Positions 35,464 through 44,380 of a stretch of 64,000 nucleotides of DNA are shown piece by piece. Source of the DNA: Alcaligenes sp. SDU_A2 (lineage in GTDB: Bacteria > Pseudomonadota > Gammaproteobacteria > Burkholderiales > Burkholderiaceae_B); assembly GCF_038237375.1 (NCBI RefSeq), contig NZ_CP151273.1, positions 3,588,775 to 3,652,774 on the forward strand. Direction: 5' to 3'. The position numbers were made by a program, and so were the translations under genes. Position 1 is the stretch's first letter. Each line of letters starts with the position of its first letter. Under the pieces are notes generated by a model. That model was not told the origin of the DNA. It made no database searches and was given only the letters and a program-made list of their open reading frames with translations.

Positions 35464-36669
35464 ATGACCACCGGCACCCAGAACGACGTCCGCGCCGCCA
35501 CCATCGAACAATGGCTGCAGCACTACGAAGCGGGCAGCACTGTGTTCGCCTCGCCCACCGTGAGCCTGCTGGCGCAGGGCTCGGCACTGGAGCTGCGCGC
35601 CGATAACGCCCAAGGGCAACTGCAGACGCATGCACAGCGCCTGCTCGAACAGGCCAGACAAAATGGCATGGAGGCACCCTTGCTGCTGGGCGTCATTCCG
35701 TTTAACCCGGCCCGCCCGGCCTACCTGCGCGTGCCGGTCAGCTACCGCCGCGACCCGGTCCTGCGCCGTCCGGTCCAGCGTCCGCCTCTGGCCCGCTCTG
35801 CCAATACGGTGCTTGCGCAGAGCCTGCTGCCCGATGGTCCAGGCTACGAAGACAGCGTCGCCCGCATTCTGACAACCATGCGCGAGCGCAACATCCACAA
35901 AACCGTCATGGCGCGCACCGTGTCCATCACGCTGAATCAGCCTCTGGACCGTCTGACGGTATTGCGCAATATGTTGCACAGCAACCCTGCCGGCTATACC
36001 TACGCCATGCCGCTGCCGGAAGGCAGCGTACACGATCCGTCGACCTTCTTCGGAGCCAGCCCCGAGCTGCTGGTACGCCGCCAGGGCGAATGGGTCACGG
36101 TCAACCCGCTGGCCGGCACTGCGCCGCGCCATGCCGACCCGCGTCTGGATCAGGCCAGCGCAGAAGCACTCATGGCATCGGCCAAAGACCGACGCGAGCA
36201 CGCCTATGTGATCGACGATGTGGTCCGCATCCTGTCGCATTTTTGCGAAGAACTGGACGTGCCGCCCGGCCCCAGCCTGACCAGCACAGCGAATCTGTGG
36301 CACCTGTCCACCCGCGTACGCGCGCGCCTGCGCAACCCCGACATCAGTTCACTGGAGCTGGCCCTGGCCATGCACCCCACCCCGGCCGTATGCGGCCAGC
36401 CGACCGCCGCCGCCATGCAGGCCATCGAGGCCACCGAATGCTTTGATCGCGGCTACTTTGCCGGTGCCATAGGCTGGAGCGATAGCCGGGGCAACGGCGA
36501 ATGGGCCGTGGCCATACGCTGCGCCCACTATGCACAACAACGCCTGACCCTGTCCGCAGGGGCAGGCATCGTAGAAGGTTCGCGTCCCGAACTCGAACGC
36601 CAGGAAACCGGCAACAAACTGCTGACCCTGATTCACTCCCTGGGGCTGGCCCAGGACATCACGCTTTGA
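35464..36669 (+). CDS. entC: Isochorismate synthase EntC
   Basis: EntC converts chorismate to isochorismate, the first step of 2,3-dihydroxybenzoate synthesis. The 401-residue product has the chorismate-binding fold with the C-terminal motifs FFGASPELLVRR, NPLAGTAPRH, SAKDRREHAYVIDDVVRIL, LWHLSTRVRARL, HPTPAVCGQPTAAAM and GAGIVEGSRPELERQETGNK, all typical of EntC/MenF-type enzymes. Ribosome-binding sequence AAGGAG lies seven bases before the start. It begins the entC-entB-entA block. No Fur box was found directly before it, so it may depend on read-through from upstream. Confidence 0.95.
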   Translation: MTTGTQNDVRAATIEQWLQHYEAGSTVFASPTVSLLAQGSALELRADNAQGQLQTHAQRLLEQARQNGMEAPLLLGVIPFNPARPAYLRVPVSYRRDPVLRRPVQRPPLARSANTVLAQSLLPDGPGYEDSVARILTTMRERNIHKTVMARTVSITLNQPLDRLTVLRNMLHSNPAGYTYAMPLPEGSVHDPSTFFGASPELLVRRQGEWVTVNPLAGTAPRHADPRLDQASAEALMASAKDRREHAYVIDDVVRILSHFCEELDVPPGPSLTSTANLWHLSTRVRARLRNPDISSLELALAMHPTPAVCGQPTAAAMQAIEATECFDRGYFAGAIGWSDSRGNGEWAVAIRCAHYAQQRLTLSAGAGIVEGSRPELERQETGNKLLTLIHSLGLAQDITL

Positions 36670-36682
36670 CGGAGACTTGGCC

Positions 36683-37321
36683 ATGACCATCCATGCCCTG
36701 CCCAGCTACGACCTGCCCGACACCCCCGTAAACAACAAGGTGAACTGGCGTCCCCAGGCCGCGCGCGCCGCCTTGCTGATCCACGACATGCAGGCCTATT
36801 TCCTGCGCAAGTACGATATGGCGCAGGCCCCCATCCCCCAACTGATCGAACGCATCGCCGCGCTGCGCGCCGTGTGCAAGAAACTGGGCATTCCGGTGTT
36901 CTATACCGCCCAGCCTGTCGAACAATCCGCTCGGGACCGTGCGCTGCTGAACGACTTCTGGGGCCCGGGGCTGACCGATCCAAGCATGCACGAACAACAA
37001 GCCGTTATCCCCGAACTGGCCCCCGGCCAGGACGACCTCATGCTGACCAAATGGCGCTACAGCGCGTTTCAACGCTCGGATCTGCGCCAGCAACTGGCCG
37101 ACCTGGGCCGCGATCAGCTCATCATTACCGGCGTCTACGCGCATATCGGCTGCATGAGCACTGCGCTGGAAGCCTTCATGCAGGACATACAGCCCTTTCT
37201 GGCCATAGACGGGGTGGCCGATTTTTCGCTGCAGGAACACCAGATGGCCGTGCGCCATGTTGCGCAGCGTTGCGGCGTCAGCCTGACCTGCGCCCAGATC
37301 CAGGACAGCCTGCAGGCCTGA
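36683..37321 (+). CDS. entB: Isochorismatase EntB lacking the carrier domain
   Basis: This enzyme hydrolyses isochorismate to 2,3-dihydro-2,3-dihydroxybenzoate and pyruvate. The 212-residue product contains the isochorismatase triad region: D35 in LLIHDMQAYF, K123 in LTKWRYSAF and C157 in GVYAHIGCMSTA. It ends where the aryl carrier domain of enterobacterial EntB (about 285 residues) would begin. The missing domain is supplied by the free-standing carrier at 28456-28707. The ATG at 36683 is chosen because GGAGAC lies six bases upstream, whereas a TTG at 36677 would touch that site. Confidence 0.94.
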   Translation: MTIHALPSYDLPDTPVNNKVNWRPQAARAALLIHDMQAYFLRKYDMAQAPIPQLIERIAALRAVCKKLGIPVFYTAQPVEQSARDRALLNDFWGPGLTDPSMHEQQAVIPELAPGQDDLMLTKWRYSAFQRSDLRQQLADLGRDQLIITGVYAHIGCMSTALEAFMQDIQPFLAIDGVADFSLQEHQMAVRHVAQRCGVSLTCAQIQDSLQA

Positions 37322-37337
37322 AAAAGAAGACATAGCC

Positions 37338-38126
37338 ATGAACCAGACCAAATTGGAATTTTCCGGCGAATGCATTGCCGTTACCGGCGCAGCCAGTGGC
37401 ATAGGGGCCGCCGTCACCCGCCAACTGCTGGCGCAGGGCGCACGCGTCATCGCCCTGGACCTGGATGCCGAAGGTCTGACGCGCCTGGGCGACGCCGACT
37501 CGCAAGAGCGCCTGTCCTGTCACCTTGTGGACGTCAGCAATGCGCAGGCCGTCAACCTGGCGCTGGACCAAGGCCAGGCCAAGCTGGGTGCCATCCAGCG
37601 CCTGGCCTGTGTAGCCGGCATGCTGCAAATGGGCCGCATTGCCGAATTAAGCAACGAGCAATGGGACCGTGTCTTTGCAGTCAATACCACCGGAGTATTC
37701 AATGTGTGCCGCCATGTCGCCCAAGGAATGATGGAGCGCCGCCAAGGGGCGATTGTCACGGTCAGCTCGAATTCTGCCGCCACGCCGCGCATCGCCATGG
37801 GTGCGTACGCCGCCTCCAAAGCGGCCGTTACCCAGCTTAGCCGCTGCCTGGGACTGGAGCTGGCCGAATACGGCATACGGGTGAACATCGTCTCGCCCGG
37901 CTCTACGGACACGGCCATGCAACAAGCCATGTGGAAACAAGGCAGTTCGCGCGAAACCGTCATCGCCGGCTCGGGTGAACACTACCGCCTGGGCATTCCG
38001 CTGCAAAAAATCGCCACTCCCGACGAAGTGGCTCAAGCCGTGCTGTTCTTGCTGTCGGACCGCGCCAGCCACATCACCCTGTCCGATCTGCGGGTAGACG
38101 GCGGCGCAACCCTGGATCAAGGCTAA
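37338..38126 (+). CDS. entA: 2,3-Dihydro-2,3-dihydroxybenzoate dehydrogenase EntA
   Basis: EntA oxidises 2,3-dihydro-2,3-dihydroxybenzoate to 2,3-dihydroxybenzoate using NAD. It is a 262-residue short-chain dehydrogenase with cofactor motif TGAASGIG near residue 17, the NNAG-equivalent CVAGMLQMG, catalytic Ser in VTVSSNSA and the YAASKAAV Tyr-Lys pair. The C-terminal IPLQKIATPDEVAQAVLFLL is typical of the family. It lies 16 bp after entB and ends 3 bp before the convergent esterase gene. Confidence 0.94.
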   Translation: MNQTKLEFSGECIAVTGAASGIGAAVTRQLLAQGARVIALDLDAEGLTRLGDADSQERLSCHLVDVSNAQAVNLALDQGQAKLGAIQRLACVAGMLQMGRIAELSNEQWDRVFAVNTTGVFNVCRHVAQGMMERRQGAIVTVSSNSAATPRIAMGAYAASKAAVTQLSRCLGLELAEYGIRVNIVSPGSTDTAMQQAMWKQGSSRETVIAGSGEHYRLGIPLQKIATPDEVAQAVLFLLSDRASHITLSDLRVDGGATLDQG

Positions 38127-38129
38127 CGG

Positions 38130-39713
38130 TTACAGACGATCGGCCTGGCCGCTCGACACTGCCTGGTCCGATGCCACAGGACCAAGCAGATGCACCAGAC
38201 CCACCGCCAAGGCATCGCGCCAGGCCACGTAATCGTGGCCGGTGGCTGCTTCGTCATAACGGACCGTATAGCCGCGGGCGCGCAACACATCGTACAAATG
38301 CCGGTTGGCCTGTACCAGACTGACACCTTGGCCGGAGCCAGAAGTCTCGAAAATGCCCGCCGTCATATAAATATTCACCGCCGCCGCCGGCGCATCGGCC
38401 AGGTGTCGGGTCAGCCACTGGCCGTGTTCGCCCGTCGGGCCCCACCAGAACGAACCTGACAGGCTCAACACATTGCCAAAATGGTGCGGCAGACGCCAGC
38501 CCGCATGCAAGGCCGCCAAACCGCCGTAGCTGGAACCGGCGATAACGGTATTGGCGGCGTCGGCGACAAGGCCCTGCGCAGCCAGCCAAGGCATCAATTC
38601 AGACTGCAAGAAACGCGTATAGGCTGGATTAGGCGGCAATTCGCGCGAGCGGCTCGCCGCGCCCGGGTTGTCGATCAACACCACCCGTAAAGGGGGAATC
38701 CGTCCTTCCCGGACCAAGGTATCGATCAAGGCCGGGGCATTGGCCTGCTCACGGTATTCGCGACCATCCAACAAGACCAACAGATGACGCGCCTGCTCGG
38801 CTCCCGGCGGCTGATAAATATGAATGTCGCGCTCATTACCCAGCGCCTGACTGCGCAGTCGCCCTTGCCGCCACGTTCCCTGCGGCTGGTCGGTGGAGCT
38901 GACCTGCGCCAGCGGCACCGGAGCCTGAGACAAGCGCAGCACCGATCCGCCTTGAAATAGGTCCCGGCTGTTCTCGGGCAGCAGTTGCGGGTTATACGGG
39001 TCGCGCTGCAAAGCCGCGCGCAAGGCGGCTCGCCGGTCCGCCGGCGCTACATGCGGCACATCGGCCGCTATCCGATAGCTGAAGCGCGCATCGCGCGGCA
39101 AATCGTACGTGATGTACCAGATATCCGAATCGCCCAGGCGCTGCATGCGGTCGTCATACGAAGCCGGGCCGCCGTGGATGCGCACATTGTCCTGCGCGCC
39201 CTTCCACACGAAGGTCACGCGGTCGTGGGTTGCGCTGTAGCGTTCCACCAAGGGCGACCCCACCCGCGACACATACTCCCAAAATCCGGCTGACGACTCC
39301 CCGGCCCGCAGGCGCATGGCCCATTGCCGGATCACATCGCCCTGCAAAGGTTCGGCCTGCTCGGGTGCGGCAGGCGCATTAATTGCGGTCAACTGCCACT
39401 GATAGCTGCCCTGGCCCGCGACCCGCAACCGATAGTCCCCGGCCGATCGAGCTATAAATCCGAATGGTGCGGCCTCGTCCGTATCCTGGGACAGCCGGCG
39501 AATATGCCGGCCGTCCGGCCCCAACAGCTCCAGAACGGCCTGCCCGCTGTGTTGCCAGCGACCCTGCACAAAATCGTCCTGTTGCAAGCTCAGTATGCGT
39601 TCGTGGTGCTCCTGTGGATGAATCTGCCCCTGGGCCGAAGGCAGCGCCGCCGCCCAGGCCATCCCCGTCATCGATACTGCCCACCCCACCACCACCGCAC
39701 GCATACGCCACAT
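38130..39713 (-). CDS. fes: Fes-family siderophore esterase with signal peptide
   Basis: This 527-residue esterase hydrolyses the ester bonds of catecholate trilactones. The N-terminus is a signal peptide (RAVVVGWAVSMTGMAWAAAL) followed by a short beta-rich segment (about 30-110). A Fes-like N-domain comes next (VTFVWKGAQDNVRIHGG and DIWYITYDLPRDARFSYRI). The alpha/beta-hydrolase domain has nucleophile GSSYGGLAALHAG (Ser near 395), LSGSFWWGP and the late His in TGHDYVAWRD. Enterobacterial Fes is cytoplasmic and lacks a signal. This protein therefore combines the Fes domain order with a periplasmic address, like IroE or PfeE. It has its own Fur box (39837-39855) and is convergent with entA. 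Confidence 0.88.
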   Translation of the reverse strand: MWRMRAVVVGWAVSMTGMAWAAALPSAQGQIHPQEHHERILSLQQDDFVQGRWQHSGQAVLELLGPDGRHIRRLSQDTDEAAPFGFIARSAGDYRLRVAGQGSYQWQLTAINAPAAPEQAEPLQGDVIRQWAMRLRAGESSAGFWEYVSRVGSPLVERYSATHDRVTFVWKGAQDNVRIHGGPASYDDRMQRLGDSDIWYITYDLPRDARFSYRIAADVPHVAPADRRAALRAALQRDPYNPQLLPENSRDLFQGGSVLRLSQAPVPLAQVSSTDQPQGTWRQGRLRSQALGNERDIHIYQPPGAEQARHLLVLLDGREYREQANAPALIDTLVREGRIPPLRVVLIDNPGAASRSRELPPNPAYTRFLQSELMPWLAAQGLVADAANTVIAGSSYGGLAALHAGWRLPHHFGNVLSLSGSFWWGPTGEHGQWLTRHLADAPAAAVNIYMTAGIFETSGSGQGVSLVQANRHLYDVLRARGYTVRYDEAATGHDYVAWRDALAVGLVHLLGPVASDQAVSSGQADRL

Positions 39714-39836
39714 ACAAGCTCCCGGGCAGGGCGGATCGACACACTGCTACGTAACACGACCTGCAAGGCCGGGACAACAGGCAATGGCAACACACCCTGG
39801 GTAAAACAATGAACCAGCAGCCAGTATACGATCAAA

Positions 39837-39855
39837 CATAATGAGAACCACTATC
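39837..39855 (-). promoter_or_regulatory. Fur box before the periplasmic esterase
   Basis: On the esterase strand, GATAGTGGTTCTCATTATG matches the 19-bp Fur consensus at 16 positions. It lies 124 bp upstream of the esterase start, in the gap behind the chemoreceptor gene. It indicates iron repression of the esterase. Confidence 0.78.
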
Positions 39856-39872
39856 AATTAAGCCTTGCCGGC

Positions 39873-41417
39873 TCACGCCAAACGGAAGGTCTGGATCAAG
39901 CGGTTCAACTCCTGCACCTGCTCTTGCAACTCACCGGACGTACCGGCCACCTGATCGACCATATCCGCATTTTGCTGCGTGGCCGAATCCAGTTGGCTGA
40001 CGGCCACATTGATCTGCTCGATGCCTATGGTCTGTTCGCGCGTGGATGCGGCGATTTCGTGAACAATGGTCATGACCTGCGAGCTGCCCGTCACCATTTC
40101 CTCGATCACCTGGCCCACCTGCTCCATCAGCTCCACGCCTTCGCGCGTGCTGGTGGACGAGGCCTCGACCAACAGAGCGATTTCGCGCGCCGACGACGTC
40201 GTGCGCTGCGCCAAAGCGCGCACTTCGCCCGCCACGACCGCAAAACCCCGCCCTTGTTCGCCGGCACGCGCCGCTTCGACCGCTGCATTCAAAGCCAGAA
40301 TATTGGTCTGGAAGGCGATGGAATCGATCACATTGGTAATGTCGGCCACTTTTTGGCTGGTATCGCGGATCGCCCCCATGCGATCCACCAGTTCGCCAAC
40401 CATCTGCCCCCCGTGCTGGGCCGTCTGCTGCACCTTGGTAGACACCTCCTGCGCCCGCTGCGCATTGTCTTCGCTCATGCGCACGGTGCCCGTCATTTCT
40501 TCCATGGCCGACGCCGTCTCCTGCAAGGCCGCAGCCTGCTGGGTCGTGCGGCTGGATAGCTCCAGATTGCCGGTGGTTAACTGCACGGCATCGTCAGCAA
40601 TCACTTCGCTGCTGTGTTGAATAGTGCGCAATGCCTCTGCAAGACGGGTACGCATTTGTTCAATCGACGCCATGACGCTGCCGGGCACAATATGCCGCAC
40701 ATCGTGCGACACGCGCAGATCGCCATCGGCAATCGCATGCGAGGCATCGCGCAGCAACACAGGCTCGGCCCCCAGCTCCTGGTAAATCTGACGCGCCAAA
40801 ATGCCAGCCACCACGCTCAACACAATGACAAGCAAGGCCAATACCCCGACTGACAGCAACAGATTGTCGGTAAATTCAGACTGGATATCGTCGATATACA
40901 CGCCGGAGGTCAGCACCCAGTCCCATTCGGGCATGCCCACGCCATAGGCCAGCTTGGCCGCGACCGTCTGGTCGCTTAACTTGGGCCAGACATACTCCAG
41001 AAAACCCGAGCCGCCATTGGTTCCGATACGCGCCAGCTCCTTGAAGGACTTGACGCCATTGACATCGGCCAGATCACTCATGTCTTTGCCTTCCAGGTCA
41101 GGACGGGTCGGATTCATGATGGACACGCCCTGGGTGGTCAGAACGGAAATATAGCCCTCCGTGCCAAAGCGGATGCTGGCGACACGCTGCAAAGCCTGAC
41201 GCTGAGCGGCCTCTTTGCTCAACACACCTTCGCGCTCCAGTTTTTCGTAGTCGCCGGTAATCTGCCGCGCAATCGTCACAATCTGCTGCAAGCTATCCTT
41301 GCGCTCCTGCAATTGCGCCTGGTAGAGCTGGTAATTATCGAACGCAAAGACCGACAGCAACGCCAGCAGGCTCAAGGCCAGCGGCAACCACAACTTCTGT
41401 TTCAAGCTCAAACGCAT
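39873..41417 (-). CDS. Methyl-accepting chemotaxis protein with sCache domain
   Basis: This 514-residue chemoreceptor has a first membrane helix ([18 protein letters not shown]) and a periplasmic single Cache_2-type sensor with [20 protein letters not shown] and [12 protein letters not shown] second helix ([23 protein letters not shown], about 190-212), a short HAMP-like linker and a long helical signalling domain follow. The highly conserved tip reads [20 protein letters not shown]. The C-terminus ends at the coiled coil without the CheR-binding pentapeptide. The ATG at 41417 has a GGGGTG stretch upstream, and an ATG at 41429 is also possible. The ligand is not predictable; Cache_2 sensors often bind small carboxylates. 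Its 3' end lies 18 bp from a Fur box, but the gene reads toward that box. Confidence 0.9.
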   Translation of the reverse strand: MRLSLKQKLWLPLALSLLALLSVFAFDNYQLYQAQLQERKDSLQQIVTIARQITGDYEKLEREGVLSKEAAQRQALQRVASIRFGTEGYISVLTTQGVSIMNPTRPDLEGKDMSDLADVNGVKSFKELARIGTNGGSGFLEYVWPKLSDQTVAAKLAYGVGMPEWDWVLTSGVYIDDIQSEFTDNLLLSVGVLALLVIVLSVVAGILARQIYQELGAEPVLLRDASHAIADGDLRVSHDVRHIVPGSVMASIEQMRTRLAEALRTIQHSSEVIADDAVQLTTGNLELSSRTTQQAAALQETASAMEEMTGTVRMSEDNAQRAQEVSTKVQQTAQHGGQMVGELVDRMGAIRDTSQKVADITNVIDSIAFQTNILALNAAVEAARAGEQGRGFAVVAGEVRALAQRTTSSAREIALLVEASSTSTREGVELMEQVGQVIEEMVTGSSQVMTIVHEIAASTREQTIGIEQINVAVSQLDSATQQNADMVDQVAGTSGELQEQVQELNRLIQTFRLA

Positions 41418-41549
41418 CACACACCCCATCGCCGCGCGAAAAAAGCCAAGCCCCGGGCTGCATCGTTCCCCGCATGCACCGTTGCGCCCCGCCAGGACTT
41501 AGCAGCCGGCCGCACAGGAAAATGCGAAAGATCAACCGCCCTATGCACA

Positions 41550-41583
41550 CACAGGCCGACCGTGAAAACACGGCCGGCCTGTG
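41550..41583 (-). terminator. Long imperfect hairpin between EAL-like gene and chemoreceptor
   Basis: CACAGGCCG and CCGTG (41550-41564) pair with CACGG and CGGCCTGTG (41569-41583) around an AAAA loop, with one internal mismatch. It lies about 90 bp after the stop codon of the winged-helix/EAL gene. No T-run follows on the minus strand. Probable terminator or mRNA end structure. Confidence 0.5.
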
Positions 41584-41674
41584 ACTAGGACTCAACAAAC
41601 TGACTGGATAACGGCGTGAAATGCGAATATTTAAATGCTGTTACAAGTGGCAAAAATCAGGGGGCGAACAATCG

Positions 41675-43294
41675 TCAGCGCCGGGCCTCGGAAAGGCGTC
41701 GCTGGGTATCATAATTTTGGCTAAAGACCGGCTCGCTACTGGCCAAGGTCAACAGGAAGCCATCCTCGGACATCAGCTCGGAAGTCAATTGCCCCTGGTA
41801 ATGATTCAATTCCAGATTAAGGGCCAGATCACGCTGCTCCAGCGTGTCCACACCTTTGACCACCACTTCCAGACCCAGCTCATTGATCAAGTGGCAGGCC
41901 GTCTCCAGCAAGGCCCGGAACGTAGGCTCCGCGCAGGCCCGCTTGATGACCTGGGCTTCGAGTTTGATGCCGCGAATCGGCCATTCCCGCAAGCGGCTCA
42001 AGTGATGATTTTCTATATCGACACTGCTCAGCCAGACCTGTACCCCATTGACGCGCAGATACTCCAGACGCTGCACAAGGTAGGGAAAATCATCCAGCAA
42101 ATTGTCGCTGAACACATCCAGTTCGATACTGGCCGGGTCCAGTTCCAGGCGACGCAACTGCTCGGGCAAATGTTTGTAGCAATACTCCAGCATTTCCACA
42201 GGCAGCTTGATGCCGATGTGACTGGCCCGCAATGAATACTCCTGCCACCAGCGACGCACGTCGCTCATCAGCGTCTGGGTCATCCATTCGCACAAAGCCC
42301 GCCGGCGGTCTGGATCACTCATGTGCTGCAAGACGCGATCCGCCCCCAGGCGCTGACCACCCGGCGCAGTCCAGAACACCTGGGCGTCCACCCCGCTGTA
42401 CTGTCCGGAACCTGCCGCAACCCGCAGCTGATAATTGAACGAGAGCGACTGCACCGTGCGCGGGTCCTGTACATCCAGCGATTGCACGGCCCGCAGCAAC
42501 TCGGCCGACATCGCCTGCTCCAGAACCGGCTCTTCGCGAAAAGGCTGAAAGTCCATTACATCGTGTTCGTGCGGCTCTAATTGCGCGACCAGCCGTCCTG
42601 TAAAGGTATAACCCCATCCATGCACAGACTTGATAGGCAGGGTTACCCCGGCCTGAGCCGCCTTGCGGCGCAGGCGACTGATCAGGGAGTCCACGGCGCG
42701 GCTATCACCCGCGGCAATGCCCTTATCGCGCATCAAGTCTTCGCGGCTGAAGCGGGCGTCGGCGTGGCGCACAAACGCATCCATTAATTGGCGTTCGCTG
42801 TGCGTCAGCTCCAAACTGACATCGTCAGGCGACACCAGAGTCCATCCTTTGTCGCGCAAAATCCACTCATCCTGCTCGGACAGCCCTTGCTCGTCGCTTT
42901 GCTGCGCAATTGGCGTGCCATCGGCATGCAGGAAACGACGCCGCACCGCATGGCACCAGGCCATCAATTCAGGCACATCAATATCAACCGGCATGCACGC
43001 ATCCGCCCCCGTCAGCAAGAGCTGCACGCGCAGGCTGGGATTTAAGTCGCGATGCAAGGCCACAATGCCCAGATGGGCGAAATCGTTGCGCAATTTGGCA
43101 ACCATCAGCGGGACATAGCCTACATCGACCGGAAAAAGGAGAAGGTCCGCCTGCGCACCGTGGCAAACCTGCGCCACGTGGTCCAGCGACCTTAGCACGG
43201 TTGTCTTGGCACCGAAGACCGCCAGCTGCTCCTGCCAAAATTGCAGACTTTCACCGTCTTCCAAGACAACCAGCACACAGTGTGCATGTTCCAT
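41675..43294 (-). CDS. REC-like / OmpR winged-helix / degenerate EAL fusion protein
   Basis: This 539-residue protein has an unusual order. Residues 5-120 resemble a response-regulator receiver, but the phospho-acceptor region reads ADLLLFPVDVG, without the usual LLLD Asp. Residues about 160-235 form an OmpR-type winged helix (LELTHSERQLMDAFVRHA, SLISRLRRK and SVHGWGYTFTG). Residues about 275-525 resemble an EAL domain (SIELDVFSDNLLDDFPYLVQ, GIKLEAQVIKRA, ELGLEVVVKGVDTLEQ). The E-x-L motif is replaced by VFWTAP, and the DD and E metal ligands are not evident. It is probably a DNA-binding protein in which the dead EAL domain senses c-di-GMP or a partner. The ATG at 43294 is preferred over the GTG at 43300 because of the AGG five bases upstream. 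Targets unknown. Confidence 0.78.
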   Translation of the reverse strand: MEHAHCVLVVLEDGESLQFWQEQLAVFGAKTTVLRSLDHVAQVCHGAQADLLLFPVDVGYVPLMVAKLRNDFAHLGIVALHRDLNPSLRVQLLLTGADACMPVDIDVPELMAWCHAVRRRFLHADGTPIAQQSDEQGLSEQDEWILRDKGWTLVSPDDVSLELTHSERQLMDAFVRHADARFSREDLMRDKGIAAGDSRAVDSLISRLRRKAAQAGVTLPIKSVHGWGYTFTGRLVAQLEPHEHDVMDFQPFREEPVLEQAMSAELLRAVQSLDVQDPRTVQSLSFNYQLRVAAGSGQYSGVDAQVFWTAPGGQRLGADRVLQHMSDPDRRRALCEWMTQTLMSDVRRWWQEYSLRASHIGIKLPVEMLEYCYKHLPEQLRRLELDPASIELDVFSDNLLDDFPYLVQRLEYLRVNGVQVWLSSVDIENHHLSRLREWPIRGIKLEAQVIKRACAEPTFRALLETACHLINELGLEVVVKGVDTLEQRDLALNLELNHYQGQLTSELMSEDGFLLTLASSEPVFSQNYDTQRRLSEARR

Positions 43295-43300
43295 AGGCAC

Positions 43301-43560
43301 CTACTATTCCAAATACAGAATACGTCGCGCTCGTCACAGACCGTGACGGGCCACTGTTTTTATACAGACAGTTCCGATTATCACTTCAACAAACCGAAGC
43401 AAAAAGTCAAAAATCGTCAAACTGTGTCTTTTGAAATTATTTTTCTTTTAAATCATTTAACTAGACAAAAATAGCAGCACAGAGACAGCTTGATTCAAAC
43501 GCGATTATTTTAACAATAGCCCTATAAAAACACTTATAGTTTTCATAGCATTTAAGCACA
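43301..43560. other. AT-rich intergenic stretch, no gene seen
   Basis: This 260-bp region is strikingly AT-rich compared with the surrounding genes. It contains the promoter side of the winged-helix/EAL gene. A small inverted repeat CTATAA/TTATAG lies at 43522-43539. No reading frame, Fur box or other recognised site was found. Confidence 0.5.
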
Positions 43561-43584
43561 AAAAAACCCGCCGAACGGCGGGTT
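43561..43584 (-). terminator. Rho-independent terminator after dsbC
   Basis: On the minus strand AACCCGCC and GGCGGGTT form an 8-bp stem around a tetraloop (43565-43584) and are followed by a T-run (the A residues at 43561-43566 and upstream). It lies 30 bp after the dsbC stop codon. Confidence 0.85.
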
Positions 43585-43613
43585 GCCACAAATGGAGCGT
43601 TCGTAAAGAATAT

Positions 43614-44339
43614 TTACTTTGCGGCGGCGGCCTCCAGGCGGGCCTGCAACTGGGCCGCAGGCAACCAACCATCGGCGCGCGTGCCATCGGCAAAATAAAT
43701 GGCGGGCGTGCCCTGAATGCGCAACTGCTGGCCTACGGCCAACAATTGATCCAGCGGATGATCGCAGGAGGCTTTCTGCGGACGCTCCCCCTTGCCCATC
43801 CAGGCGGTCAAGGTCTGGGCGGGATCTTTGGCGCACCAGATATCTTCCGCCTTACGGCGGCTGTCCGGCCCCAGAATGGGGAACATCATGCTGTATACCG
43901 TGACGTTGTCGATCTCTTTAAGGGTGGTGTGCAAACGCTTGCAATAACCACAGTTCGGGTCCTCAAACACGACCAGGCTGCGGCTGCCATCGCCCTTGAC
44001 CAGTTTAATGGCCTTGTCCAGCGGCAAGGAGTCGAGCGAAATCTTGTTCAGTTCCTGCATGCGCTGCTCGGTCAGGTCAACGCGGGTCTTGCTGTCCAGC
44101 AATGCGCCCTGCAACACAAAGCTGGCCTGCGCGTCGGTGTAAAGCAAGGTGCCGCTGACTTGCACTTCCAGCAGATTGGGATAGGGCGTAGCACGAATGG
44201 CATCCACCTGTACGCCTGGGAAAGCGGCCTCGAACGCCTTACGGGTTGCATCAAATGCCCCCGGCGCATCGGCTGCCTGGACCAGGCCTGCGGCCGAAAC
44301 CAGCACAGCGGCCAATACAGTTCGAACTTGCTTAAACAT
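43614..44339 (-). CDS. dsbC: Periplasmic disulfide isomerase DsbC
   Basis: DsbC repairs wrong disulfide bonds in the periplasm. The 241-residue product has a signal peptide (FKQVRTVLAAVLVSAAGLVQA, cleavage near residue 22). A small dimerisation domain (about 25-85) is followed by a thioredoxin-fold domain with active site DPNCGYCKRLH and the cis-Pro loop QGTPAIYFADG. The start at 44339 follows AGGAAG at good spacing. Longer upstream reading is not supported. It follows the ubiH-like gene on the same strand after 41 bp and is closed by a good terminator. Confidence 0.93.
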   Translation of the reverse strand: MFKQVRTVLAAVLVSAAGLVQAADAPGAFDATRKAFEAAFPGVQVDAIRATPYPNLLEVQVSGTLLYTDAQASFVLQGALLDSKTRVDLTEQRMQELNKISLDSLPLDKAIKLVKGDGSRSLVVFEDPNCGYCKRLHTTLKEIDNVTVYSMMFPILGPDSRRKAEDIWCAKDPAQTLTAWMGKGERPQKASCDHPLDQLLAVGQQLRIQGTPAIYFADGTRADGWLPAAQLQARLEAAAAK

Positions 44340-44380
44340 GGAACAACTTCCTTTGCGTAACCGCCCGGCACCCAACGTAA

